Below are positions 1 through 7,049 of a DNA stretch of 16,337 nt, one piece after another (position 1 is the first letter of the stretch; every line of letters starts with the position of its first letter). Made by a program: the position numbers and the translations under genes. The stretch covers positions 1 to 16,337 of the forward strand of contig CALKRO010000059.1 of assembly GCA_937990205.1 (NCBI GenBank). Direction: 5' to 3'. The notes under the pieces were generated by a model that saw only the letters and a program-made list of their open reading frames with translations, did no database searches and had not been told where the DNA came from. The stretch is from an uncultured Candidatus Saccharibacteria bacterium. GTDB taxonomy: Bacteria; Patescibacteriota; Saccharimonadia; Saccharimonadales; Saccharimonadaceae.

Positions 1-82
1 GCAATTCAGTGGTAGCTGATTTTATTTCATTAGCTAATTTTATGCCATCACGTATTGCTATTTCGGCTAAGTTTGTACTCAT
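1..82 (-). CDS. Partial small protein, N-terminus only (runs off left edge)
   Basis: Reading leftwards from the ATG at 82-80 there is an open frame of 27 codons to the window edge without a stop. It begins MSTNLAEIAIRDGIKLANEI and reads like an amphipathic helix. It lies 52 bases downstream of the stop of the next minus-strand gene, so the two may form one transcript. There is no strong Shine-Dalgarno, only purine-rich bases at a distance. The family is not recognised. A 27-codon open frame alone is weak evidence; same-strand context and a plausible helical composition are the main support. Confidence 0.4.
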   Translation of the reverse strand, partial: MSTNLAEIAIRDGIKLANEIKSATTEL

Positions 83-134
83 TTACTTAAGTATAGCAAT
101 TCTCTTACTTAATTCAATAAAAAATTTAAAAGAA

Positions 135-470
135 TTACACCCAACTCTCACCATCAAGTTCTTTAATGAAGCCGTCCATGAATTCTTTCGCCAAAACTTG
201 TGTAGGCTCGTAATCTAAGTTCTCTGGGTAAAGTGATTTTCTCTTCCAGTCTAGCGCTACATAAAGAGAAGTGGTTAAGCTGCAATCTTTTTCATCACTA
301 AAGTCTAATGGTTCACCAAAATTTTCATCAACAAAATCAGCGTATTTATCAATAATTGGCTTGAGTTTCTCTAACTCAGAAAGTTTGGAAATCGGACGCA
401 TTCTATCGATGATTTCATGTCCATCTTCGATGACCTTATTAATTAATTTTGCCTTTTCTAAGTAATCCAT
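135..470 (-). CDS. Hypothetical acidic protein, 111 aa
   Basis: The frame starts at the ATG at 470-468 and ends in TAA at 137-135. An in-frame TTG at 485 could add five residues, but ATG is preferred. No signal peptide or membrane segment is visible. The protein is soluble-looking, charged and mostly helical, with a long N-terminal helix (about residues 1-45) and a stretch around residues 65-85 with SLTTSLYVALDWKRKS. The start lacks a Shine-Dalgarno. A TATATT six bases upstream of the ATG (482-477 on the minus strand) could give a leaderless message, but the region is too AT-rich to be sure. It is transcribed divergently from gatC. No family is recognised and no function is assigned. Confidence 0.6.
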   Translation of the reverse strand: MDYLEKAKLINKVIEDGHEIIDRMRPISKLSELEKLKPIIDKYADFVDENFGEPLDFSDEKDCSLTTSLYVALDWKRKSLYPENLDYEPTQVLAKEFMDGFIKELDGESWV

Positions 471-516
471 ACTATAAATATACAATAATTTTTATAAAAT
501 AACCTAATCGAAAAAA

Positions 517-525
517 TGGTATAAT
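517..525 (+). promoter_or_regulatory. Extended -10 promoter of the gatC operon
   Basis: TGgTATAAT lies at 517-525, with TG at 517-518 and TATAAT at 520-525. No good -35 is seen at the expected distance. The -10 ends seven bases before the gatC ATG at 533, which places the transcription start at about 532. The message would therefore be leaderless or have a 1-nt leader. No Shine-Dalgarno is present upstream of gatC, which agrees with this. Confidence 0.75.
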
Positions 526-532
526 ATATCTT

Positions 533-820
533 ATGAATAATACGCGCGATGATATTTTACACTTAGCCAAGCTGTCCAATTTGCAGCTCACGGATGCCGA
601 AATTTCCGCCCTCCAGCAGGATGTTACCAATATTGTGGGCTATATTTCTCAGCTTGATGAATTAGATACTACCGGGGTTGAACCAACCTATCAGGTTTTT
701 GAAATGGAAAATGTTTGGCGTGCCGACGAAATTAAACCTCAGGATGCTACCAGAGAGCAACTTCTCGCACTCGCACCTGATCAAGCTCAAAATATGATTA
801 AAGTACAGAAGGTTCTCTAA
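533..820 (+). CDS. gatC: Asp/Glu-tRNA(Asn/Gln) amidotransferase subunit C
   Basis: GatC is the small subunit of the GatCAB amidotransferase, which turns Glu-tRNA(Gln) and often Asp-tRNA(Asn) into the correct Gln- and Asn-tRNAs in the cytosol. It wraps around GatA and stabilises the complex. The 95-residue length is normal. The family pattern is clear: an N-terminal helix with LAKLSNLQLTDAEI, a second helix VGYISQLDELDTTGVEPTY, and the ENVWRADEI segment matching the usual NVLREDE. The ATG at 533 is the first after the -10 and gives the full family N-terminus. The stop overlaps the gatA start by one base (TAATG), so translation is probably coupled. It is the first gene of gatC-gatA-X-gatB. Confidence 0.95.
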   Translation: MNNTRDDILHLAKLSNLQLTDAEISALQQDVTNIVGYISQLDELDTTGVEPTYQVFEMENVWRADEIKPQDATREQLLALAPDQAQNMIKVQKVL

Positions 821-2199
821 TGAAAATTGCTGATTTACATACTTCCGCGGTTTCGCTCGTCAAGGAAGCCTTGGAAAAAGCTAAAAAATACGCTGACCAC
901 AATATTTTTATTTCGCTCAACGAAGATGAAGCTTTGAAAAAAGCCGCTGAAATCGACCAAAAAATTCAAAACGGTGAAAAGGTTGGTCGTCTCGCCGGTG
1001 TACCTTATGCTTTGAAGGATAACTTCCTCAGTAAGCAGGGAAATACCACCGCCGCTTCGAAAATTCTCTCGAATCTCCATTCACCGATTGATTCCACCAC
1101 TGTCGCCAAGCTCGAAGCTGAAGGTGCGATTATGATCGGCCGTACTAATCTTGATGCCTTTGCTCACGGTTCTTCCACGGAAAACTCTTTCTTCGGTCCT
1201 ACTCACAACGCCAAGGATTTTGAGCGTGTCGCCGGTGGTTCCTCTGGTGGCTCCGCCGCTGCCGTTGCTCTTGATATTGTGCCTTTTGCTACTGGTACCG
1301 ATACTGGTGGTTCGATTCGTCAGCCAGCCTCTTTTAACGGTGTTTATGGTTTGAAGCCGACCTACGGCACGATTTCGCGTTACGGTGTGGTGGCGATGGC
1401 TTCCAGCACTGATGTAATTGGTTTCTTTACTCAAAATCCGGAAGACCTTGACCTCCTGATGTCGATTACTAGTGGTCAGGATGAAAAAGATCTTACTTCT
1501 TTGCCAGATTATTATAATGAAACTACCGTCGAAACTGGTGTGAAGAAACGTATTGGAGTGATTAAGGATTTTGATAACGAAAATGTAGCCCCAGAAATTC
1601 GTGAAGCCATGAAGATTCAACTCGAAAAACTGAAAGCTGAAGGCCATGAAATTGTCGAGCTCTCCATGCCAGTCCTTAAATATGCGCTTGCCGTCTATTA
1701 TGTCGTGGTGCCAGCCGAAGTGGCCTCTAATCTCTCGCGTTATGACGGTATTCGCTATGGCTATCGCAGTTCTGAAGCCCACAGTATCGAAGAAGTTTTT
1801 GGTCTTAGTCGCAACGATGGATTTATGCCAGAAAACAAGCGCCGTATCATGATCGGCAACTTCGTTCTAAGCAGTGGTTTTTATGATGCTTACTATCTCA
1901 AGGCCCAAAAAGTCCGTACTCTCATTATTAAGGCTTATGCAGAGGCTTTTGAAAAATGTGATTATATCCTCACTCCGGTTTCTCCGTCGCCAGCTTTTAA
2001 ACTCGGTGAAAAAGTTAATGACCCTGTCGCCATGTACTTAGAAGATGTGATGAGTGTACCAATTAATCTCGCTGGTTTACCAAGTTTAGCCATTCCAATC
2101 AATCGTGATAAAGATGAACTTCCAGTCGGCCTACAATTAATCGGCCCACGCCGTAGTGACAAAAACCTCTTGCAGTTTGCCAAGGAGAATTTCTCATGA
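820..2199 (+). CDS. gatA: Glu-tRNA(Gln) amidotransferase subunit A (glutaminase)
   Basis: GatA is the amidase subunit that frees ammonia from glutamine or asparagine and channels it to GatB. The protein is of the amidase-signature family. The Ser-cisSer-Lys triad can be read as K66 (in GVPYALKDN), S141 (first Ser of GGSSGGSAAAVA) and S165 (TDTGGSIRQPA). The spacing between these residues matches that of well-studied GatA proteins. At 459 residues it is slightly short; the frame stops soon after the conserved PVGLQLIG segment, so only the C-terminal tail is trimmed. It starts in the gatC stop (TAATG) and its TGA overlaps the next ATG by four bases (ATGA). Use of TGA as a stop argues against the UGA=Gly code of some other CPR lineages. 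Confidence 0.96.
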   Translation: MKIADLHTSAVSLVKEALEKAKKYADHNIFISLNEDEALKKAAEIDQKIQNGEKVGRLAGVPYALKDNFLSKQGNTTAASKILSNLHSPIDSTTVAKLEAEGAIMIGRTNLDAFAHGSSTENSFFGPTHNAKDFERVAGGSSGGSAAAVALDIVPFATGTDTGGSIRQPASFNGVYGLKPTYGTISRYGVVAMASSTDVIGFFTQNPEDLDLLMSITSGQDEKDLTSLPDYYNETTVETGVKKRIGVIKDFDNENVAPEIREAMKIQLEKLKAEGHEIVELSMPVLKYALAVYYVVVPAEVASNLSRYDGIRYGYRSSEAHSIEEVFGLSRNDGFMPENKRRIMIGNFVLSSGFYDAYYLKAQKVRTLIIKAYAEAFEKCDYILTPVSPSPAFKLGEKVNDPVAMYLEDVMSVPINLAGLPSLAIPINRDKDELPVGLQLIGPRRSDKNLLQFAKENFS

Positions 2200-2615
2200 A
2201 CTCCCCAGTTTTCTTTCTCCTAATTGCAGTTTTAATTGTGGGAATTTTGGTCTTCATCTCGATTTCCCAACTCGGTAACCGCACTCATACTTTTGATAAG
2301 GAAGATTATCAAGCCAACTTCCTTCGAATTGAAAATAATCTCTCACGGGATAATCCACTCAGTTTTAATTATGCCGTGATCGAAGCCGATAAGTTACTCG
2401 ATAAGGCCATGATGGAACTTGGTGCTCCTGGTAAAACCATGGGCGACCGCCTCAAGGCTTCCGGCCATCGTTTTTCAGAACTGAACTCAGTCTGGTATGT
2501 TCATAAGAAACGTAATCAAATCGCTCATGAGCAAAATTTCCAGCTCGATTACAATCAAAGTCGTCGCGCCTTGGAGACCTATAAACAAGCATTAAAAGAT
2601 TTAGGAGCTATCTAA
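2196..2615 (+). CDS. Membrane-anchored HEPN-like protein with Rx4H motif, inside the gatCAB operon
   Basis: This is a 139-residue protein of no family I can name with certainty. Residues 4-24 form one hydrophobic helix (FFLLIAVLIVGILVFISI), so the rest is probably anchored facing the cytosol. The soluble part looks all-helical: a helix around 57-75 (AVIEADKLLDKAMMELG), then 85-105, and a final helix 117-137. Residues R106-N107-Q108-I109-A110-H111 match the Rx4-6H motif, with a polar residue after Arg, that marks HEPN domains, many of which are RNases. The gene overlaps gatA by ATGA and gatB by TAATG, so it is translated together with the amidotransferase. A HEPN fold is inferred from motif and helix pattern only; a structural role near GatCAB or an RNA-binding or RNase role are both possible. 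Confidence 0.85.
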   Translation: MNSPVFFLLIAVLIVGILVFISISQLGNRTHTFDKEDYQANFLRIENNLSRDNPLSFNYAVIEADKLLDKAMMELGAPGKTMGDRLKASGHRFSELNSVWYVHKKRNQIAHEQNFQLDYNQSRRALETYKQALKDLGAI

Positions 2616-4078
2616 TGTCAGAAAATTCAGCTTACGAAATTACTATCGGTATCGAATGCCATGTCCAGCTCGCGACCAAGACTAAACTTTTTTCTGAAGT
2701 CGACAATGATGCTCGCGGTAAGGAGCCTAACTCTTGTGTTTCGCCGGTCGAATACGCTCTTCCGGGTATGTTGCCACGCTTGAATGAGGAAGCCGTGCGT
2801 CTCGCTACCCGTGCTGGTCTAGCGCTTAATTCCAATATCAACCTAATTTCACGTTTTGATCGCAAACATTATTTTTATCCTGATTCTCCGAAGGGCTACC
2901 AGATCACCCAGATGTATCAGCCAATTATTGGTCCAGGCTTCGTGGAACTACCTAATGGTACGAAAATCCGCATCGAACATGCTCACCTCGAAGGTGATGC
3001 GGGTAAGCTCACACATTTTGATACCTATAGCTTGGTAGATTTGAATCGTGCTGACACCCCACTGATTGAAATTGTCTCTATGCCGGACATTCATTCCAAG
3101 GAAGATGCGCGGGATTATTGTAAGGAGCTTTGGCGTATTTTGACTTTTGCTGGTGTGACTTATGGCGATCTTTATAACGGCAATATGCGTTTTGATGTGA
3201 ATATTTCATTAGCCAAAAAAGGTAGCACTGAGCTTGGTACGCGTGCCGAAATTAAGAACCTCAACTCTTTCCGTTCGGTTGAAATGGCGGTCGAATACGA
3301 ATACCACAGGCAGAAAAAATTGCTGGATAACGGTGAAAAGGTTATCCAGGAAACCCGTGGCTGGAATGATAATACCGGTAAAACCACTTCTCAGCGTAGC
3401 AAGGAAGAAGCCAATGATTATCGCTACATGCCAGAACCAGATATTCCGCCAATTCATTTGACTGAAGAATATGTCGAAGCCGAACGCGCTAAATTGGTAC
3501 ACCTGCCGGCTGATTATCGCGCCATGCTCCGCGTGGTAATTCCAGAGGAACAACTCGAAATCCTTCTTGATCATCAAAACCTCGTCGAAAGCCTAGCCGA
3601 ATTAAAGTCCGCTTATGATGCTGATGGTATTGAGAAGGAAATCACCAAGAATGCCATCCAGAAGATTTCTAATCTTTATACCTCGGTGCTCCTCGCGGAA
3701 GAAAATAGTAGCCTTTTGAATGATGAACTTCCGACCACCATGCAGCTTCGCGAACTCTCTGAAATGATTAATAAGAACGAGCTTTCTTCGACTAGCGTAA
3801 AAGAGGTTTTCTTGCGCTTCTTTGATCCAAATATGCATCATAAATCTGCTCGCGAAATCGCCAAGGAACTTAACCTGCTTCAGGAGAATGACCTCGGTGC
3901 GCTCTCTGAGATTGTCGATCAAGTCCTAGCTGACCCAGCCTGCGCCCAAGCCGTCGCCGACTTTAAGGCCGGTAGTGAAAAAGTAATTGGTTTCTTAGTG
4001 GGTCAGGTGATGAAATCTTCGAAAGGAAAGGCAAATCCAGCTATCGCCCAGAAACTTTTACGCGAAAAATTGCAATAA
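2615..4078 (+). CDS. gatB: Asp/Glu-tRNA(Asn/Gln) amidotransferase subunit B
   Basis: GatB binds the mischarged tRNA, phosphorylates the Glu or Asp carboxyl group with ATP, and transfers ammonia delivered by GatA. The 487 residues span the full family. The N-terminal cradle domain shows IGIECHVQLATKTKLF (residues 11-26), LPGMLPRLNEEAV, and FDRKHYFYPDSPKGYQITQ (81-99), close to the canonical FDRKNYFYPDLPKGYQISQ. The YRYMPEPDIPP segment ends this domain. The C-terminal YqeY-like tRNA-binding domain ends with GQVMKSSKGKANPAIAQKLL, which is typical. The ATG sits in the stop of the preceding gene (TAATG), so translation is coupled. It is the last gene of the operon, followed by an intrinsic terminator 57 bases on. 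Confidence 0.96.
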   Translation: MSENSAYEITIGIECHVQLATKTKLFSEVDNDARGKEPNSCVSPVEYALPGMLPRLNEEAVRLATRAGLALNSNINLISRFDRKHYFYPDSPKGYQITQMYQPIIGPGFVELPNGTKIRIEHAHLEGDAGKLTHFDTYSLVDLNRADTPLIEIVSMPDIHSKEDARDYCKELWRILTFAGVTYGDLYNGNMRFDVNISLAKKGSTELGTRAEIKNLNSFRSVEMAVEYEYHRQKKLLDNGEKVIQETRGWNDNTGKTTSQRSKEEANDYRYMPEPDIPPIHLTEEYVEAERAKLVHLPADYRAMLRVVIPEEQLEILLDHQNLVESLAELKSAYDADGIEKEITKNAIQKISNLYTSVLLAEENSSLLNDELPTTMQLRELSEMINKNELSSTSVKEVFLRFFDPNMHHKSAREIAKELNLLQENDLGALSEIVDQVLADPACAQAVADFKAGSEKVIGFLVGQVMKSSKGKANPAIAQKLLREKLQ

Positions 4079-4134
4079 TCATCTAGCTAATCACTTGGAT
4101 TAATTCCTATCAAAGCCAGTTAAGGCTAAAACCT

Positions 4135-4162
4135 AAAATCCGGCTCCAACGCCGGATTTTTT
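4135..4162 (+). terminator. Intrinsic terminator of the gatCAB operon
   Basis: The stem AATCCGGC (4137-4144) pairs with GCCGGATT (4151-4158) around a TCCAAC loop, extended by A-T pairs and followed by Ts to 4162. It lies 57 bases after the gatB stop. Confidence 0.9.
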
Positions 4163-4195
4163 GACGGCTAAAATTCCACTATCCGATTCTACTTA

Positions 4196-4204
4196 TGCTA
4201 TAAT
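4196..4204 (+). promoter_or_regulatory. Extended -10 promoter of metK
   Basis: TGcTATAAT lies at 4196-4204, with no convincing -35. The predicted start near 4211 leaves a leader of about 25 bases. That is too short for any known SAM riboswitch. The bases before the ATG (AAGAAAG) are a weak ribosome binding site. Confidence 0.75.
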
Positions 4205-4235
4205 ATAGAAAAGTTAAGACCACAAGAAAGAAAAT

Positions 4236-5294
4236 ATGAAACTATACAGTAACGAGATTGTTTTTCGTGGTCATCCTGATAAAGTTTGTGACCAAATCAG
4301 TGACGCCCTGCTTGATGCCTTTCTCTCTGGTGATCCCAGCTCCCGTTGTGGTATCGAAGTGATGGGTGGCAAGGGTAGGATTTTTATCACCGGCGAAGTC
4401 ACTTCCGCCGCAAAGGTCGACGTTGAGTCTGTGGTGACGCGCGTTTTAAAAGAGGTTGGCTACATTAATGGTGATAATGCGGAAAATCTCACACCTTCTG
4501 GTATACTCGCTGATTTTGAAATCGTTAATAATCTCGGCGTCCAGAGTCAGGATATTGCCCTCGGTACAAATGATGAAGTAGGTGGTGCTGGCGACCAGGG
4601 AATGATGTTTGGTTTTGCCTGTGATGATAATGTCGAATATAAGCCGACTGCCATGGTGATTATGCAGGAATTTTCCAAATTCTACGATGAACTACGTCAA
4701 AAAGATTCCCGCTTCCTCGCCGATGGTAAAACCCAGCTCACTGGTGAGTATGACGACGAGATGCGTCTTTTAAAAATTAAGGACTGGACGATTAGTTATC
4801 AAAATACCGAAATCGATCGCGCTGAAACCGATCAAATTCTCATCGATAAGGCACGCGAAATTGCTGGTAAATATGGCGTAGAGGTCGAAAAATTCCTCGT
4901 AAACCCAACTGGTAAATTCCTCATCGGTGGGTTCATGGGTGATGCTGGTCTCACTGGGCGCAAAATCGTAGTCGATAGTTATCAATCTTTTGCTCCGGTT
5001 GGCGGTGGTGCCTTCTCGGGGAAGGACCCGTCTAAGGTGGATCGCTCTGCTGCTTATAAGGCGCGCGAAATCGCCGTGGATTACCTCAAGCGTCATAATT
5101 TACATTCTTGTGAAGTGCAACTTTCCTACGCCATCGGTATTGCTGAGCCACTCGCTATCTATATTAAGGGCGATGGTAAAAATATCACACCAGAGCCAGA
5201 ATTATATGCCGCCTGTACGCCTAAAAATATTATCAAGGACCTTGATCTCTTACATAAAAAATACGAAGACACTGCCAAATTCGGTCATTTCTAA
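4236..5294 (+). CDS. metK: S-adenosylmethionine synthase (methionine adenosyltransferase)
   Basis: MetK makes SAM from methionine and ATP in the cytosol. Family motifs are clear: GHPDKVCDQISDALLDA (residues 12-28) with catalytic H13, GAGDQGMMFGFA (117-128), GGFMGDAGLTGRKIVVDSY (231-249), and the phosphate-binding loop GGGAFSGKD (256-264) followed by PSKVDRSAAY. At 352 residues it is shorter than the usual 380-400. Two canonical stretches differ. The usual SVSEGHPDK reads IVFRGHPDK, so the Glu two before the His is Arg (R11), although the earlier Glu (E7) is kept. The usual DTYGGxxxHGGGAF reads DSYQSFAPVGGGAF. The enzyme is probably active but of a divergent lineage. It is a single-gene unit with its own promoter and terminator. 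Confidence 0.95.
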   Translation: MKLYSNEIVFRGHPDKVCDQISDALLDAFLSGDPSSRCGIEVMGGKGRIFITGEVTSAAKVDVESVVTRVLKEVGYINGDNAENLTPSGILADFEIVNNLGVQSQDIALGTNDEVGGAGDQGMMFGFACDDNVEYKPTAMVIMQEFSKFYDELRQKDSRFLADGKTQLTGEYDDEMRLLKIKDWTISYQNTEIDRAETDQILIDKAREIAGKYGVEVEKFLVNPTGKFLIGGFMGDAGLTGRKIVVDSYQSFAPVGGGAFSGKDPSKVDRSAAYKAREIAVDYLKRHNLHSCEVQLSYAIGIAEPLAIYIKGDGKNITPEPELYAACTPKNIIKDLDLLHKKYEDTAKFGHF

Positions 5295-5302
5295 AAATCA
5301 GG

Positions 5303-5332
5303 AAAAGAACCTCACTTCAGGGGTTCTTTTTT
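5303..5332 (+). terminator. Intrinsic terminator of metK
   Basis: AAAAGAACC (5303-5311) pairs with GGTTCTTTT (5322-5330) around a 10-base loop and runs into more Ts. It begins eight bases after the metK stop. Confidence 0.9.
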
Positions 5333-5402
5333 CCATCTAGGTCTATAGTTTTAATATTTGTAAGTTTAGAATTAATTGATTATATAAACTCATAAATAAA
5401 CC

Positions 5403-5430
5403 TTGAATTAAACCATAAATACTATAAAAT
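5403..5430 (+). promoter_or_regulatory. Probable promoter of the smaller surface protein
   Basis: A -35-like TTGAAT (5403-5408) is followed after 16 bases by TAAAAT (5425-5430). The leader would be about 35 bases and contains AAAGGA nine bases before the ATG at 5473. The region is AT-rich, so an alternative -10 at TATAAA (5423-5428) cannot be excluded. Confidence 0.55.
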
Positions 5431-5472
5431 AGAGCTAGAAGCATAAGCACAAAAATCAAAAGGAAATGTTGT

Positions 5473-6948
5473 ATGTCTAAACTCAAAACAATTTTGAAGA
5501 GACCAGCGCGGGCGTGGCAGCGCGTTTTTGGTTTCTTACCGATTATCTCGCTTGGTGGCACAGTATTTATTCTCGGCACCTTATCTATCGCCCCGAATTT
5601 TATGAATTTCGCCCACGCGGAAGAAAAACCAGCTCTAAAGCCAAGTGATATTAATCTGTCTATCAGCGTCGACGAAACGTTCCATAAGTTTAATGATGTC
5701 TATCTTACTTCGGACGGGGTTGAACATGAAGATCAAAATAATATTACTTTTAAACCTACCGTAAAGACTAATAATCCTGCAGGTTACAAAGTTTACTTCT
5801 CGGACGTTGATGAAGATACTAACATGCGCAGTGTTGATGCCACGGTGACCGACTCTATTCGTTCTGCTGCTCCTTCTGATTTTGAGAACGGCCAGCCAAA
5901 AAACACCACTGACAACTATTGGTATTGTGGTATCCTGCAGGTTCCAGACACTATCACTGGGGAAGCAGAAAAAACCACTTCCACTAATAATGATTTGTCA
6001 ATCCCAGTCAGAAGTCACCCACGATTAATTGATGAAGTTAAGTATATAAAAACAAACGATAATAAAAATAATGGGATATACTGTAATATCTCGATCAATA
6101 AGCAATTAGCCACATCGACCTATGTTGGCAAAATGATTTTTAGTACCATAGCCAATACTAATAATTTAAAACCTGCCACTTTGAAAGATGGATATTCGGC
6201 CTTCCGTAGAATTCCGAATAACTATGCAGGTAAAAGGGAATTTAAGAGTTTTAAGTATGCCGTACCAACTCCAGCAGATTTTTCTACTGAAGTAAAAAAT
6301 GATGAATCGATTGCTTCGAGCGTAAAACCAGACTATAAGTATAGTGGTATGCCTGGGCCAGCCTGTCCTCCTGTGATGGGTTTGGGATTCAATATGTATA
6401 ATATTACTGCCAATAATACGGAAGATGAAGAGCCAGTATTAGTCTGGGCCTCCAGTTGTGATGATCGAGGATTACGTTGGTGGTCTCCATCTGGAACTTT
6501 GAAGCTCGGTGAAAATTGTTCTAATTTCTTCTCTACCGCCAATGCGCCACGTTTTGATAACCTTGATCTTTCTGGCGTCGATATCTCAAATTGCAAGAAT
6601 ATGGAATCTATGTTTGAACGCACCGATGAAGGATTTAAGGAAATTAATTTCGGATATAACAAATTTTCTTCAGAATTATCTAACACTAAGAATATGTTCA
6701 AGGGGAATAGCAAACTTGAGAGAATACATACAACTACTGACCTTGATTTAACTTATGTGGCAGAAAGTGAAGGAATGTTTGACGGCTTAAATGAAATATC
6801 AGGTTCATATAGAATGGAAAATGGGGAATGCAATGGAATGCCATTTATTAGCGCTCACACTGACGCCCGTATGGCAAAAACGCACGGTGGATATTTCTTC
6901 CGTGATTATCCAGGTAAGGAAATGTGTGATAAGGTTATTCATCTTTAA
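5473..6948 (+). CDS. Secreted surface protein with degenerate BspA-like (DUF285) repeats
   Basis: This is a 491-residue exported protein. The N-terminus is basic (residues 1-18), followed by a hydrophobic stretch at about 21-40 and a likely signal-peptidase site after A49 (AHA before EEKP). Residues about 55-230 look beta-rich and share a layout with the larger BspA protein in this window: a TNNPAGYKVYFS segment here against NSNDKSGYRIIIS there, then a YVGKMIFSTIANTN-like strand near the end. Residues about 357-440 hold roughly three weak BspA/DUF285 units (LDLSGVDISNCKNMESMF, then SNTKNMFKGNSKL, then EGMFDGL). There are eight cysteines (152, 204, 298, 329, 349, 374, 453, 485) in the exported part, which could form disulfides. 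No LPXTG or other anchor is seen. A role in surface display or host contact is inferred. Confidence 0.9.
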   Translation: MSKLKTILKRPARAWQRVFGFLPIISLGGTVFILGTLSIAPNFMNFAHAEEKPALKPSDINLSISVDETFHKFNDVYLTSDGVEHEDQNNITFKPTVKTNNPAGYKVYFSDVDEDTNMRSVDATVTDSIRSAAPSDFENGQPKNTTDNYWYCGILQVPDTITGEAEKTTSTNNDLSIPVRSHPRLIDEVKYIKTNDNKNNGIYCNISINKQLATSTYVGKMIFSTIANTNNLKPATLKDGYSAFRRIPNNYAGKREFKSFKYAVPTPADFSTEVKNDESIASSVKPDYKYSGMPGPACPPVMGLGFNMYNITANNTEDEEPVLVWASSCDDRGLRWWSPSGTLKLGENCSNFFSTANAPRFDNLDLSGVDISNCKNMESMFERTDEGFKEINFGYNKFSSELSNTKNMFKGNSKLERIHTTTDLDLTYVAESEGMFDGLNEISGSYRMENGECNGMPFISAHTDARMAKTHGGYFFRDYPGKEMCDKVIHL

Positions 6949-6959
6949 TAAAAAACCCC

Positions 6960-6986
6960 AAAGAGAGCCCCGTGCTCTCTTTTTTT
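6960..6986 (+). terminator. Intrinsic terminator after the smaller surface protein
   Basis: AAAGAGAGC (6960-6968) pairs with GCTCTCTTT (6974-6982) around a 5-base loop, followed by Ts to 6986. It separates the surface protein gene from fusA. Confidence 0.92.
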
Positions 6987-6999
6987 CTTCTTGAAATTA

Positions 7000-7008
7000 T
7001 GGTAAAAT
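7000..7008 (+). promoter_or_regulatory. Extended -10 promoter of fusA
   Basis: TGgTAAAAT lies at 7000-7008, with no clear -35. The predicted start near 7015 gives a leader of about 35 bases. A good Shine-Dalgarno, AAGGA (7040-7044), sits five bases before the fusA ATG. Confidence 0.7.
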
Positions 7009-7049
7009 ATCCTGAAAGTCTAAAAAACTATTAATTAATAAGGAAATTC

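Noticed and set aside
9..218. Plus-strand 69-codon frame at the left edge
   Set aside because: It overlaps two better minus-strand frames and has no start signals or recognisable content.
1081..1782. 233-codon minus-strand open frame inside gatA
   Set aside because: It is the shadow of GatA, which shows all catalytic residues in the other strand.
2197..2223. UGA read as glycine (code of Gracilibacteria and SR1)
   Set aside because: Reading through the gatA TGA would add only eight residues, and none of the long core genes has an internal TGA, so the standard code fits.
4163..4235. Possible SAM riboswitch before metK
   Set aside because: The predicted leader is only about 25 bases, and no SAM-I, SAM-II or SAM/SAH-like fold or motif is visible.
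5343..5579. Minus-strand 78-codon frame with hydrophobic segment upstream of the smaller surface gene
   Set aside because: It overlaps the signal-peptide coding region antisense, which explains its hydrophobicity, and has no start signals.
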